This document shows, in pieces, positions 1-6,761 of a stretch of DNA of 10,595 nucleotides. Numbering within the stretch: position 1 is the first letter of the stretch; every line of letters begins with the position of its first letter. Both the position numbers and the translations under genes were made by a program. This DNA comes from Roseburia sp. CAG:309 (lineage in GTDB: Bacteria; Bacillota; Clostridia; Lachnospirales; Lachnospiraceae), in contig FR894045.1 of NCBI GenBank assembly GCA_000434115.1, positions 1 through 10,595 of the forward strand. The letters are read 5' to 3'. Below the pieces are notes generated by a model. The model was not told where the DNA came from, did no database searches, and saw nothing but the letters and a program-made list of their open reading frames with translations.

Positions 1-188
1 GACAAGTATGGCGAGTGGGTCAAGGGAATTGTCGGCGGGTGTGGTCTGTCGGGTCAAGTATGGCGAGTGGGTCAAAGGAATTGTCGGCGGAGTGTGGTCT
101 GTCGGGACAAGTATGGCGAGTGGGTCAAGAGAATTGTTGCTGGAGAGTGGTCTGTTGGTGTGAAAACGGTGAGTGAATCAAAGAAACC
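1..188. repeat. Tandem repeat array, period 52-53 bp
   Basis: Three full units start at 1, 53 and 106. Each begins G(A/T)CAAGTATGGCGAGTGGGT and ends in a GGTCTGT(C/T)GG block. Units 1 and 2 are nearly identical, unit 3 has more changes, and 159-188 is a decayed fourth copy that keeps GGTGAGTGAATCAAAGAAA-like spacing. The array starts at base 1, so it probably continues to the left. In one frame, units 1 and 3 read DKYGEWVK, and that frame is open from base 1 to 273. The 52 and 53 bp periods are not multiples of three, so unit 2 falls in another frame. This argues against a selected repeat protein, although the tail of an upstream gene cannot be excluded. There are no spacers, so it is not CRISPR. 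The function is unknown. Confidence 0.9.
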
Positions 189-308
189 ACACATATCGTA
201 TGCCTCAAACGTTGCAAATCGCCACTCAGATCAAAATTGCCAAAACCCTCAAAATATGATACACTTACTTTAAGAAAATGCAACGAACAGAAAGGAACCA
301 AAGACACA

Positions 309-1598
309 ATGACAGGATACCAGATTTTATGGCTGTTTTTATGCTACTCCTTTACCGGATGGATATTGGAGACGGTGGTGGCAACACTGCGGCAGCGGCG
401 GATCACAAACCGTGGTCTGATCAACGGACCATTTTGTATCATTTACGGAATCAGTGCGGTGCTGATTACATTTACCGTGCAGGACTTGACCGGTGTGGCG
501 CTGTTTCTGTTTTCTGCGGTCTATGCTACAGTAGTAGAATGGATTGCCGGACACTTGATCGAAAAAATATACCACGAGCGCTGGTGGAATTACTCGGATG
601 TGAAATGGAATCTCGGAGGTTACGTCTGTCTTCCGGCATCGGTTTTATGGGGCGCTCTCGGATTTTTTGCCGTGACGGCAGGAAACCGTCTGCTGCTTGA
701 ACTTTTCCGGGTTTGTCCTTTTGTAGTGATGCGTGTGATCCTTTGGGTGATTACCGGATTGCTTTTGGCGGATGTGCTTTTTTCACTGATCCCGATTTTT
801 TATAAGGGGGAGGGTGTCGAGCTTGTCAAAGAGGCAGATGGAAAATTTACGGAAGTGAGTAAACGGCTGCGCCATTGGATTACCATGCGCATGACAAAAC
901 GTATCCACAAAGCCTATCCGAAGTCTGAAAAGGTGGAAAAGGCAGAAAAACGGACAGACGTATTTGCGTATGGCTGCGGATTTTATAAAGTGGTATTACT
1001 GTTTTTTATTGGTTCCTTTTTAGGAGACATTGTGGAGACAATCTTCTGCCGACTGAAAGCGGGCGTGTGGATGAGCCGGAGCAGCGTTGTCTGGGGGCCA
1101 TTCAGCATTGTGTGGGGACTTGCGATCGCAGTCATCACGGCGATGCTTGTCCGCTACAAAGACCGGAGCGACGGATTTCTCTTTACGCTTGGCGTATTTC
1201 TCGGAGGGGCGTATGAGTATCTTTGTAGTGTATTTACAGAAATTGTATTTGGAAAAGTATTCTGGGATTACAGCAATATGCCATTCAATCTGGGTGGTCG
1301 TATTAACCTGCTGTACTGCCTGTTTTGGGGCATTACTTCCGTAGTCTGGTTCAAGATCATTTATGTACGGATTTCCGATGCCATTGAAAAGATCCCGATA
1401 AAGGTCGGAAAAACTGTGACGTGGATACTTATCGTATTTATGTGCGTCAATGTGGCGGTAACCTGTATGGCGCTTGTCCGCCATGACCAAAGGGCGCACG
1501 GCATCCCGGCGCAAAGCGGCTGGCAGAAGTCGATGGATGAGCATTTTGACGATGCGCGGATAGAGAAAATCTATCCCGATGCCCAGCAGGCAGATTGA
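309..1598 (+). CDS. CmpB-family (putative ABC-transporter type IV) membrane protein
   Basis: Multi-pass membrane protein of 429 residues resembling the CmpB/'putative ABC transporter permease' family (Pfam ABC_trans_CmpB). No ATPase or substrate-binding gene is adjacent, and the family's function is not established. It contains an internal duplication. The first half has a FTGWILETV segment (about 15-23), a GLINGPFCIIYG segment and WNYSDVKWNLGG (about 92-103). The second half repeats this as FLGDIVETIF (about 234-243), SVVWGPFSIVWG and WDYSNMPFNLGG (about 318-329). The halves are joined by a basic, charged cytoplasmic-type stretch at about 160-222. The start at 309 is preferred because AAGGAA lies 11 bases upstream and the membrane segment begins at once. 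A TTG at 237 would add 24 hydrophilic residues. A lone TATGAT at 255-260 could be a -10, but no good -35 is seen. It is probably monocistronic, since a terminator hairpin follows. Confidence 0.85.
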   Translation: MTGYQILWLFLCYSFTGWILETVVATLRQRRITNRGLINGPFCIIYGISAVLITFTVQDLTGVALFLFSAVYATVVEWIAGHLIEKIYHERWWNYSDVKWNLGGYVCLPASVLWGALGFFAVTAGNRLLLELFRVCPFVVMRVILWVITGLLLADVLFSLIPIFYKGEGVELVKEADGKFTEVSKRLRHWITMRMTKRIHKAYPKSEKVEKAEKRTDVFAYGCGFYKVVLLFFIGSFLGDIVETIFCRLKAGVWMSRSSVVWGPFSIVWGLAIAVITAMLVRYKDRSDGFLFTLGVFLGGAYEYLCSVFTEIVFGKVFWDYSNMPFNLGGRINLLYCLFWGITSVVWFKIIYVRISDAIEKIPIKVGKTVTWILIVFMCVNVAVTCMALVRHDQRAHGIPAQSGWQKSMDEHFDDARIEKIYPDAQQAD

Positions 1599-1632
1599 TA
1601 AAAAATAGTTACGAAAAAAAATAAAAGTCCTC

Positions 1633-1661
1633 TTGCATTTATCGAACATATGTGCTATACT
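1633..1661 (+). promoter_or_regulatory. Sigma-A-type promoter of the radical SAM/DUF4130 operon
   Basis: TTGCAT (1633-1638) and TATACT (1656-1661) are separated by exactly 17 bp and precede the start codon at 1702 by about 40 bp. The predicted transcript start is near 1668. The -35 lies in the 5' arm of the 1623-1701 hairpin and the -10 lies in its loop. Confidence 0.75.
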
Positions 1662-1680
1662 AACACAAAACAAACGTTCG
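1643..1680. promoter_or_regulatory. Pair of imperfect LexA-like boxes around the -10
   Basis: The Gram-positive LexA (SOS) box is CGAACRNRYGTTYG. Bases 1643-1656 read CGAACATATGTGCT, and 1667-1680 read AAAACAAACGTTCG. Each matches 12 of 14 positions, and their outer half-sites are perfect CGAAC and GTTCG. They flank and overlap the -10 and the predicted start site, a classic repressor position. The half-sites also form the inner stem of the terminator-like hairpin, so pairing alone could explain the symmetry. Confidence 0.45.
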
Positions 1681-1701
1681 ATTAAGCGAGGGGGCTTTTT
1701 T

Positions 1702-3093
1702 ATGAATCTGTCAGCGGATATATTTGAAAAACTGGAGATTTTGGCAGATGCGGCGAAGTATGATGTCGCCTGTACTTCCAGTGGGTCAAGTCGGAAAGGA
1801 AAAAAGGGAATGATGGGAAATGCAGTCGCCGGAGGAATCTGCCACTGTTTTGCGGCGGACGGCAGATGTATTTCCCTGCTTAAGATATTACAGACGAATG
1901 AGTGCGTCTATGACTGTAAATACTGCCAGAACCGCTGCTCGAATGATGTTCCGCGGGCTTCGTTTACACCGGAAGAGATTGCGGAACTGACGATTTCGTT
2001 TTACCGCAGAAATTATATCGAAGGCTTGTTTTTAAGTTCCGGGATACGGAAAAATCCCGATTATACGATGGAGCAGATGTACCAGGTGGTATATCTGCTG
2101 CGGACAAAATATAAATTTAACGGCTATATTCATGTCAAGGCGATTCCGGGGGCAGATCCGCTGTTGATCGAAAAGACGGGATGGCTTGTGGATCGCATGA
2201 GTGCGAATCTGGAACTTCCTACGGCAGATGGGTTAAAGACGCTCGCACCACAGAAAACACGGAAAAAGATTTTGACACCGCTCCGCCAGATTCAGGTAGG
2301 ACGGCAGGAAAATGCACTTCTGCTGAATGATGGCAGAACATCTTCAATGCCGCTTCTTCCGGACAAGATGCGGAAAGATTTTGCTTTGCAGGAGGTAAAA
2401 AAGGGAAGTTCGTTTGTGCCGGCGGGGCAGAGCACACAGATGATCGTGGGGGCGACCGGGGAAAGTGATTATGAGATTGTCCGTGTGGCAGAGGCTTTGT
2501 ATAAAAATTTTGATCTGAAAAGGGTATTTTATTCTGCTTTTGTCAATACGACGGGAGATCCCCTGCTTCCGGCGACGAAGGAAGGCCCGCCGCTTTTGCG
2601 GGAACACCGTTTGTATCAGGCAGATTTTCTGCTCCGGTTTTACCAGTTTAAAGCCGATGAGATCATTAACGCAGACAATCCGTTTTTGAATGTTCAAGTG
2701 GATCCAAAATGCAATTGGGCATTAAACCACCTCGAATATTTTCCGGTGGAAGTGCAGACGGCAGATTATCATACGCTGCTCCGCATACCCGGAGTCGGCG
2801 TAAAGTCGGCGCGGCGGATTATGGCGGCGAGACGGCTTGGGAAACTGGATTATAGTTCCCTTAAAAAATTTGGTGTGGTTTTGAAACGCGCGATGTACTT
2901 TATTACATGCGGGGGTAAAACGATGGTTCCTCTGCGGATGAATGAACGCTTTATCCTGACAAATCTCCTTGGTCTGCGGGAGCGGCTTCCGGCAGCAGTT
3001 ACCGGAGAAGACCGTTATGAGCAGTTATCGCTTTTGGACATTTATCCACAGGAAGAGCTGGAAGTGATTGGGCAGAGGAGGTGTGTTCGATGA
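1702..3093 (+). CDS. Putative DNA modification/repair radical SAM protein (TIGR03916-like)
   Basis: Protein of 463 residues predicted to bind a [4Fe-4S] cluster and S-adenosylmethionine. The radical SAM motif C-X3-C-X2-C is C68, C72 and C75 (CVYDCKYCQ). Extra cysteines lie nearby at C24, C47, C49, C56 and C79. Later come FVPAGQSTQMIVGATGE, the family-typical DPKCNWALNH, and a DNA-binding helix-hairpin-helix (LLRIPGVGVKSARRI, 359-373). This order matches the radical SAM family that is nearly always paired with a DUF4130 protein and is predicted, not shown, to act in DNA modification or repair. It is somewhat longer than the roughly 415 residues I recall for the family, partly through a C-terminal tail. 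ATG 1702 is chosen because GAGGGGG sits 7 bases upstream; a TTG at 1633 lies inside the promoter. The stop overlaps the next start as ATGA, so the two are translationally coupled. Confidence 0.88.
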   Translation: MNLSADIFEKLEILADAAKYDVACTSSGSSRKGKKGMMGNAVAGGICHCFAADGRCISLLKILQTNECVYDCKYCQNRCSNDVPRASFTPEEIAELTISFYRRNYIEGLFLSSGIRKNPDYTMEQMYQVVYLLRTKYKFNGYIHVKAIPGADPLLIEKTGWLVDRMSANLELPTADGLKTLAPQKTRKKILTPLRQIQVGRQENALLLNDGRTSSMPLLPDKMRKDFALQEVKKGSSFVPAGQSTQMIVGATGESDYEIVRVAEALYKNFDLKRVFYSAFVNTTGDPLLPATKEGPPLLREHRLYQADFLLRFYQFKADEIINADNPFLNVQVDPKCNWALNHLEYFPVEVQTADYHTLLRIPGVGVKSARRIMAARRLGKLDYSSLKKFGVVLKRAMYFITCGGKTMVPLRMNERFILTNLLGLRERLPAAVTGEDRYEQLSLLDIYPQEELEVIGQRRCVR

Positions 3094-3881
3094 ATCAAAA
3101 TCAATTGACAGAATTTGCAGGGCGGTATGTGTATCTTTGTGAAGACAGCACTGAGGGGATTTTTACTGCGGTTTATGATGCCTTTGCAGATGGACACCGT
3201 AAAGAAGATACCGTTCTGCGTCTGGCAGACAGTACGTATACGACCGAACTTTTTACGACGTATATAACGGTTGAGACGGATATGGAAAAAGCGGCGAAGG
3301 TTGCCCGCACGATGCAGAAAAAGGTGTCGTGGCAGGTTTACGATGCCTTACAGATGGCATCCCTTTCCTATATGCCGGAAAAAGCGGATGTCATCTATCG
3401 TGTTATCATTCTTGCGCTGCAAATGGGAAATCAGGTGCTTGACCATCTTACCGACGCGAATGTTGCACAACTGTTTAAAATGGAAAGAAATGCCAATAAC
3501 GAGATTCTGCATGAACAGGGATTTTTACGGTTTGAAGAACTGGCAAGCGGTGTTTTGTTTGCGAGGATCAATCCGAAAAATGCGATCCTTCCCTATCTTG
3601 CGTATCATTTCTCAGATCGCTTTCCGGAGGAAAACTGGGTCATTGCAGATACGACACATGGCAGTATGATGATCCATGAAAGAGGAAAAGGGTGTTCCTA
3701 TATCCATGCGAAAGACGAGGACTTTGACCGGCTTTTACTGTCGTATTCGGAGGAAGAGGAAGTTTTCCAAAAACTGTGGAAACGATATATTGATTCTATT
3801 GGGATCAAAGCCCGTGAAAATATCAGTCTGCAGAACCAGATGCTGCCACTGCGCTTTCGGAAGTATATGAAAGAGTTTTAA
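3090..3881 (+). CDS. DUF4130 / TIGR03915-like probable DNA metabolism protein
   Basis: Protein of 263 residues that I recognise as the usual partner of the upstream radical SAM protein. Family-like stretches are YLCEDSTEGIFTAVYDAF near the N terminus, MERNANNEILHEQGFLRFEE at about 131-150, and a later block with ILPYLAYHFSDRFPEENWVI. In some bacteria this domain is fused to a uracil-DNA-glycosylase-like domain. Here the protein ends after the DUF4130 part, so the stand-alone form is present. No catalytic motif is obvious. It is probably soluble and cytoplasmic, acting with the radical SAM enzyme on DNA or nucleotides (inference). ATG 3090 follows AGGAGG (3076-3081) by 8 bases and overlaps the upstream stop. 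A GTG at 3081 would overlap the ribosome binding site. The 3' end overlaps the convergent MATE gene by 59 bp. Confidence 0.85.
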   Translation: MNQNQLTEFAGRYVYLCEDSTEGIFTAVYDAFADGHRKEDTVLRLADSTYTTELFTTYITVETDMEKAAKVARTMQKKVSWQVYDALQMASLSYMPEKADVIYRVIILALQMGNQVLDHLTDANVAQLFKMERNANNEILHEQGFLRFEELASGVLFARINPKNAILPYLAYHFSDRFPEENWVIADTTHGSMMIHERGKGCSYIHAKDEDFDRLLLSYSEEEEVFQKLWKRYIDSIGIKARENISLQNQMLPLRFRKYMKEF

Positions 3882-5244
3882 GCTCTTTCAGTTCCCGAAT
3901 CGTAAAGATCCCACAGACGATCCCCGTAGCGGCGTCGGCAATCGGACCGGCGTACATGATGCCATCAATTCCCATAAAAAGTGGGAAAACGATAATGAGT
4001 GGAAGCAGAAACAGGATCTGTCTTGTCAAAGACATAAACACACCGAGGGAAGATTTTCCGATCGAGTTGAAAAAGTTTGATGTGACCGGTTGAATCCCGT
4101 TGATCAGCGTTAAAAACATATAGATACGGAAGTAACGCTCTGAAAACTGGAAGTACAATTCGCTTCCTTTTCCGAAGACACCGATGATCTGCCTTGGAAA
4201 TAATTGGAAACATGCAAATGCAATTAAGGATAATGCCGTTGCAGTGCCAAGAGCGAGCAGGTAGGTTTTCCGCACACGGGTGTACTTTGCGGCTCCGTAA
4301 TTAAAACCAATGATTGGCTGGATTCCCTGAGAGATGCCGATGACAAAGGACATAAAGATCATGTTTACTTTTGTGATGATACCGGCGCAGGCAAGTGGGA
4401 TGTCACCGCCATATACCGAAAGTGCGCCATAATGAGCCAGCGTATTATTCATTACAATCTGTACGACGGTCATGGCGATCTGGTTAAAGCAGGCACAGGC
4501 ACCCAGTTTCATTATGTTTGCAACGTGGGATGCCGTGATCCGGAAACTGCTCCGCTCCAAATAAATGGTTTTAAAATGAAACATATAACGAAGGCTGATG
4601 CAGAAAGAGACGATCTGACCGAGGATCGTAGCCAGTGCAGCACCGGTCATTCCCATATGAAGGGAAAAGATAAAAATCGGGTCAAGAATTGTATTTACGA
4701 TGGCACCTACCAGCATCGAGATCATCGAATAGCGCGGACTTCCGTCGGCAAGAATCAGTTTACTCATACCGGTGTTCATGATCAGGAAAGGAAATCCGAT
4801 CGCAGTAATTCGTGTATATTGTTTTGCATAAGGAAGAACCTCTTTGGTTGCTCCGAAAAACGTAAGCATCGGTGTGAGAAAGAGAGTCGTGATGGCAAAT
4901 AAAGCAATTCCCGATATTGCCATAAGAAGGATGCCACAGCCGGCATAACTTGCAGATTCCTTTTCTTTTCCTGCTCCAAGTTTCAGCGAAACGTTGGTGG
5001 CACTTCCGATGCCAAGCAGAAGTGAAATGGCGGTACAGGTCGTGGAGAGTGGGAAAGCGATGTTGGTCGCGGCATTTCCCAGCATACCGACACCCTGTCC
5101 GATAAAAATCTGATCGACGATATTATAAAGGGCCGTTACCAGCATGGAGATCACGCAGGGAATGGCGAATTCGACCAGCAGACGGGATTCTTTTTTGATT
5201 CCTAGTGGATTTTGTGTTTCTGCAGATGTATTTTTTATATTCAT
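3823..5244 (-). CDS. MATE family multidrug/cation efflux transporter
   Basis: Integral membrane protein of 473 residues with about twelve hydrophobic segments. MATE proteins export cationic drugs or metabolites in exchange for Na+ or H+. Recognisable blocks are LLVEFAIPCVISMLVTALYN followed by IVDQIFIGQGVG at the N-terminal end, then GNAATNIAFPLS. In the second half comes GISQGIQPIIGFNYGAA, the mirrored repeat of the two-bundle fold. The length is normal for the family and the gene appears intact. The start at 5244 is chosen because MNIKNTSAETQ gives a normal short N-terminus and GTGAGG lies about 12 bases upstream. An in-frame upstream start at 5322 would lie before the predicted promoter -10. 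The substrate cannot be told from sequence. Its last 59 bp overlap the convergent DUF4130 gene, and the upstream region is divergent from the zinc-ribbon gene. Confidence 0.93.
   Translation of the reverse strand: MNIKNTSAETQNPLGIKKESRLLVEFAIPCVISMLVTALYNIVDQIFIGQGVGMLGNAATNIAFPLSTTCTAISLLLGIGSATNVSLKLGAGKEKESASYAGCGILLMAISGIALFAITTLFLTPMLTFFGATKEVLPYAKQYTRITAIGFPFLIMNTGMSKLILADGSPRYSMISMLVGAIVNTILDPIFIFSLHMGMTGAALATILGQIVSFCISLRYMFHFKTIYLERSSFRITASHVANIMKLGACACFNQIAMTVVQIVMNNTLAHYGALSVYGGDIPLACAGIITKVNMIFMSFVIGISQGIQPIIGFNYGAAKYTRVRKTYLLALGTATALSLIAFACFQLFPRQIIGVFGKGSELYFQFSERYFRIYMFLTLINGIQPVTSNFFNSIGKSSLGVFMSLTRQILFLLPLIIVFPLFMGIDGIMYAGPIADAATGIVCGIFTIRELKELKTLSYTSESAVAASGSAD
3868..3890. 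other. 8-bp perfect hairpin across the convergent gene ends
   Basis: TGAAAGAG (3868-3875) and CTCTTTCA (3883-3890) are perfect inverted repeats around a 7-base loop that contains most of the TAA stop of the DUF4130 gene. The hairpin is also coding sequence of the MATE C terminus. Neither strand has a following T-run, so it is not a standard intrinsic terminator. It may slow polymerase or stabilise 3' ends on either strand. Confidence 0.4.
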
Positions 5245-5284
5245 AATTGTGGATAACCTCACTTTGTATAACCCGATAATTGGT

Positions 5285-5313
5285 ATCTTACTACAATTAT
5301 GTCCGTTTTTCAA
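5285..5313 (-). promoter_or_regulatory. Candidate promoter of the MATE gene
   Basis: On the minus strand TTGAAA (complement of 5308-5313) and TAAGAT (complement of 5285-5290) are separated by 17 bp, about 40 bp upstream of the start codon at 5244. It is back-to-back with the plus-strand promoter at 5344-5372. A CATAATTGT/ACAATTATG inverted repeat (5242-5250 and 5293-5301) touches the start codon and the promoter spacer. Confidence 0.55.
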
Positions 5314-5343
5314 GCAATTCATTATGACTTTATACAGTATTTA

Positions 5344-5372
5344 TTGACAAAAGCAGACATTTTTCCTATAAT
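5344..5372 (+). promoter_or_regulatory. Consensus sigma-A promoter of the zinc-ribbon/Hpt operon
   Basis: Perfect TTGACA (5344-5349) and perfect TATAAT (5367-5372) with a 17-bp spacer. The predicted start is near 5379, giving a short leader of about 24 bases with AAGGAGGGG at 5388-5396. With a fully consensus promoter and no obvious operator, expression may be strong and largely constitutive. Confidence 0.88.
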
Positions 5373-5402
5373 TAGAGACATATACACAAGGAGGGGATAG
5401 AG

Positions 5403-6287
5403 ATGCGTTGTCCAAATTGTAAAACAGAATTGAAGCAGGATGATGTGTACTGTTATCAATGTGGCACGAAAATTAACTGGTTTTGGCGTTTTAAGACACA
5501 TTTAATCGCGGTGGCGGTTGTTATGATCGTGCTTACCGGTGGAACGATTACCGGAGTTACACTCTATAAAAATGGTGTGCTTGATGCAAAAAAAGATGCG
5601 GTCGCAGAGTCGCCGGTGCAGACACAGGCACCATCGAAAAAAGAAAACAAAACAGAGAAAAGTGCCATACAAACCGCAAAGCCTACCGCGACACCGGGGA
5701 AGATGACAAAGGATACAGCGGCTTCCGGCTTTGTTTCCGTGGATAAGACAAAAGAAATAAAACCAAAACTGAAGGATCTGACGGAGCAGACAGCACCATT
5801 TTTGTCACTGTGCGTCCGCTGGAAAGATTTGGGAGGCGGTAAGTTTACCTGGGATAATCAGGTAGCAACCCAGGCAGTATTGTATGATATGCTTTATGGC
5901 GATCCGGCGTCGGGTACCGGCGAGATGCACGTAAGAGGTTATGATAACTCTTATGCAGGAATTGCCAGACGTGTGAAAAAAGAGATGAAAGCACGTTACG
6001 GAGATGCTTATGCGTTTGATCTAAGTTACGGAGATACTTTCCCATATTATCTGTTCCGCAAGCAGAATAAAAAGATTGAGTACGCCGGCGAAGAACTCCG
6101 CTCGGAAAAATGTGATGCCAATGTTACGAAGGTGACGCAGGTGGCAGTAGATATGTACGAAGCCGAGATTAAGGCGGGTATCGTGAAAACGTATAATTCA
6201 TCAAATGGAACATGGAAAAAGTTCAAACTTACTATAGTAAAAGATAAAAAAAGCAAATATGGTTACCATATTACCAATGTACAATAG
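5403..6287 (+). CDS. Zinc-ribbon single-pass membrane protein, unknown extracytoplasmic domain
   Basis: Protein of 294 residues. The N-terminus is a compact zinc ribbon with C3, C6, C17 and C20 (CPNC and CYQC), expected to bind Zn2+ in the cytoplasm. A basic stretch leads into one membrane helix at about 33-55 (LIAVAVVMIVLTGGTITGV). Next is a Lys/Thr/Ala/Pro-rich linker at about 57-115, typical of a stalk crossing the cell wall. The C-terminal domain of about 170 residues has aromatic motifs (VRWKDLGGGKFTWDNQ, SYGDTFPYYLF). I do not recognise its fold. This design is common in Clostridia zinc-ribbon membrane proteins; the role is unknown. ATG 5403 follows AAGGAGGGG by 6 bases. The gene ends 16 bases before the Hpt gene, so they are probably co-transcribed. 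Confidence 0.82.
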   Translation: MRCPNCKTELKQDDVYCYQCGTKINWFWRFKTHLIAVAVVMIVLTGGTITGVTLYKNGVLDAKKDAVAESPVQTQAPSKKENKTEKSAIQTAKPTATPGKMTKDTAASGFVSVDKTKEIKPKLKDLTEQTAPFLSLCVRWKDLGGGKFTWDNQVATQAVLYDMLYGDPASGTGEMHVRGYDNSYAGIARRVKKEMKARYGDAYAFDLSYGDTFPYYLFRKQNKKIEYAGEELRSEKCDANVTKVTQVAVDMYEAEIKAGIVKTYNSSNGTWKKFKLTIVKDKKSKYGYHITNVQ

Positions 6288-6303
6288 AAAAGAGGAAATA
6301 GCA

Positions 6304-6678
6304 ATGACAGTAAAAGAATATTATGAGGCAATTGGTGGAAGTTATGATGACGTAATGTCCAGACTGCCGATGGAATCCAAGGTAGAGCGTTTCCTTCAGA
6401 AATTCAAAGAAGATAAATCGTTTGACCAGCTTACCGAGGCGGTGCAGCAGATGGACTGTGACGCAATATTTAAAGCAGTGCATACCTTAAAAGGCGTGGC
6501 ACTTAATCTGGGACTTGCGAGAGTATCCGAGACAAGCAAGAATCTGACAGAGCTGGTGCGTGGAAAAGAAGAAAATGGCGATGCAGTGCCGGCAGAACTT
6601 CAGGAAGAAGTGAAGAAAGCATATGAGACACTTGCGGAAGATTACCGTGTGACAGTTGAAAAACTGGCGGAACTTTGA
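6304..6678 (+). CDS. Hpt-domain histidine phosphotransfer protein
   Basis: Small stand-alone phosphotransfer protein of 124 residues. The core motif AVHTLKGVALNLGL places the phospho-accepting histidine at H60, followed by K63 and G64, as in Hpt domains of multistep phosphorelays. Predicted helices surround it, and a helix containing ETSKNLTELVRG follows. The domain fills nearly the whole protein, and there is no receiver or kinase domain and no such gene in the window. It must therefore work with a hybrid kinase or receiver encoded elsewhere. ATG 6304 follows AGAGGAAA by a normal distance; an earlier in-frame start at 6259 would overlap the upstream gene by 29 bp without a good ribosome binding site. 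It is second in the operon with the zinc-ribbon protein and is followed by a terminator. Confidence 0.9.
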   Translation: MTVKEYYEAIGGSYDDVMSRLPMESKVERFLQKFKEDKSFDQLTEAVQQMDCDAIFKAVHTLKGVALNLGLARVSETSKNLTELVRGKEENGDAVPAELQEEVKKAYETLAEDYRVTVEKLAEL

Positions 6679-6729
6679 TCGTCAAACCGCGGAAATACAG
6701 ACATTTTGAAAAAATATAATAGAAAAATT

Positions 6730-6761
6730 AAAAAAAGTCTTGCATTTGCAGGATTTTTTTT
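6730..6761 (+). terminator. Intrinsic terminator after the Hpt gene
   Basis: A run of seven A (6730-6736) leads into a stem formed by 6737-6743 and 6748-6754 around an ATTT loop, with two G-T wobbles. Eight T follow (6754-6761). It closes the zinc-ribbon/Hpt operon. The 3' side of its 5' arm is also the -35 of the next promoter. Confidence 0.7.

Larger units (their letters stand above)
1623..1701 (+). terminator. Long-loop intrinsic terminator enclosing the next promoter
   Basis: Bases 1623-1636 (AAAAGTCCTCTTGC) pair with 1686-1699 over 14 consecutive positions, three of them G-T wobbles. A T-run ends at 1701. Inside, ATCGAAC (1641-1647) pairs perfectly with GTTCGAT (1676-1682). RNA reading through from the membrane-protein gene would form this hairpin and could terminate or hide the GAGGGGG ribosome binding site. 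RNA starting at about 1668 lacks the 5' arm and would escape. The pairing is seen in the sequence; the termination role is inferred. Confidence 0.6.

Noticed and set aside
1..158. CRISPR array
   Set aside because: The units are contiguous with no unique spacers of regular length, and no cas genes are present.
67..273. Possible small protein of 68 residues across the repeats
   Set aside because: The start has no ribosome binding site and sits inside a repeat unit, and the repeat period breaks the frame between units. It could only be real as the tail of a gene entering from the left.
1020..1673. 217-residue open frame on the minus strand
   Set aside because: It lies antisense to the well-supported CmpB-type gene, has no recognisable domain, and is basic and Cys/His-rich as expected of a shadow frame.
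4432..4902. 156-residue open frame on the plus strand
   Set aside because: It is antisense inside the MATE gene, its composition is charged and low in hydrophobics, and there is no ribosome binding site or family match.
5242..5270. Lac-operator-like stretch AATTGTGGATAACC
   Set aside because: Only a partial resemblance to the E. coli operator, and there is no sugar gene or LacI-type regulator nearby.
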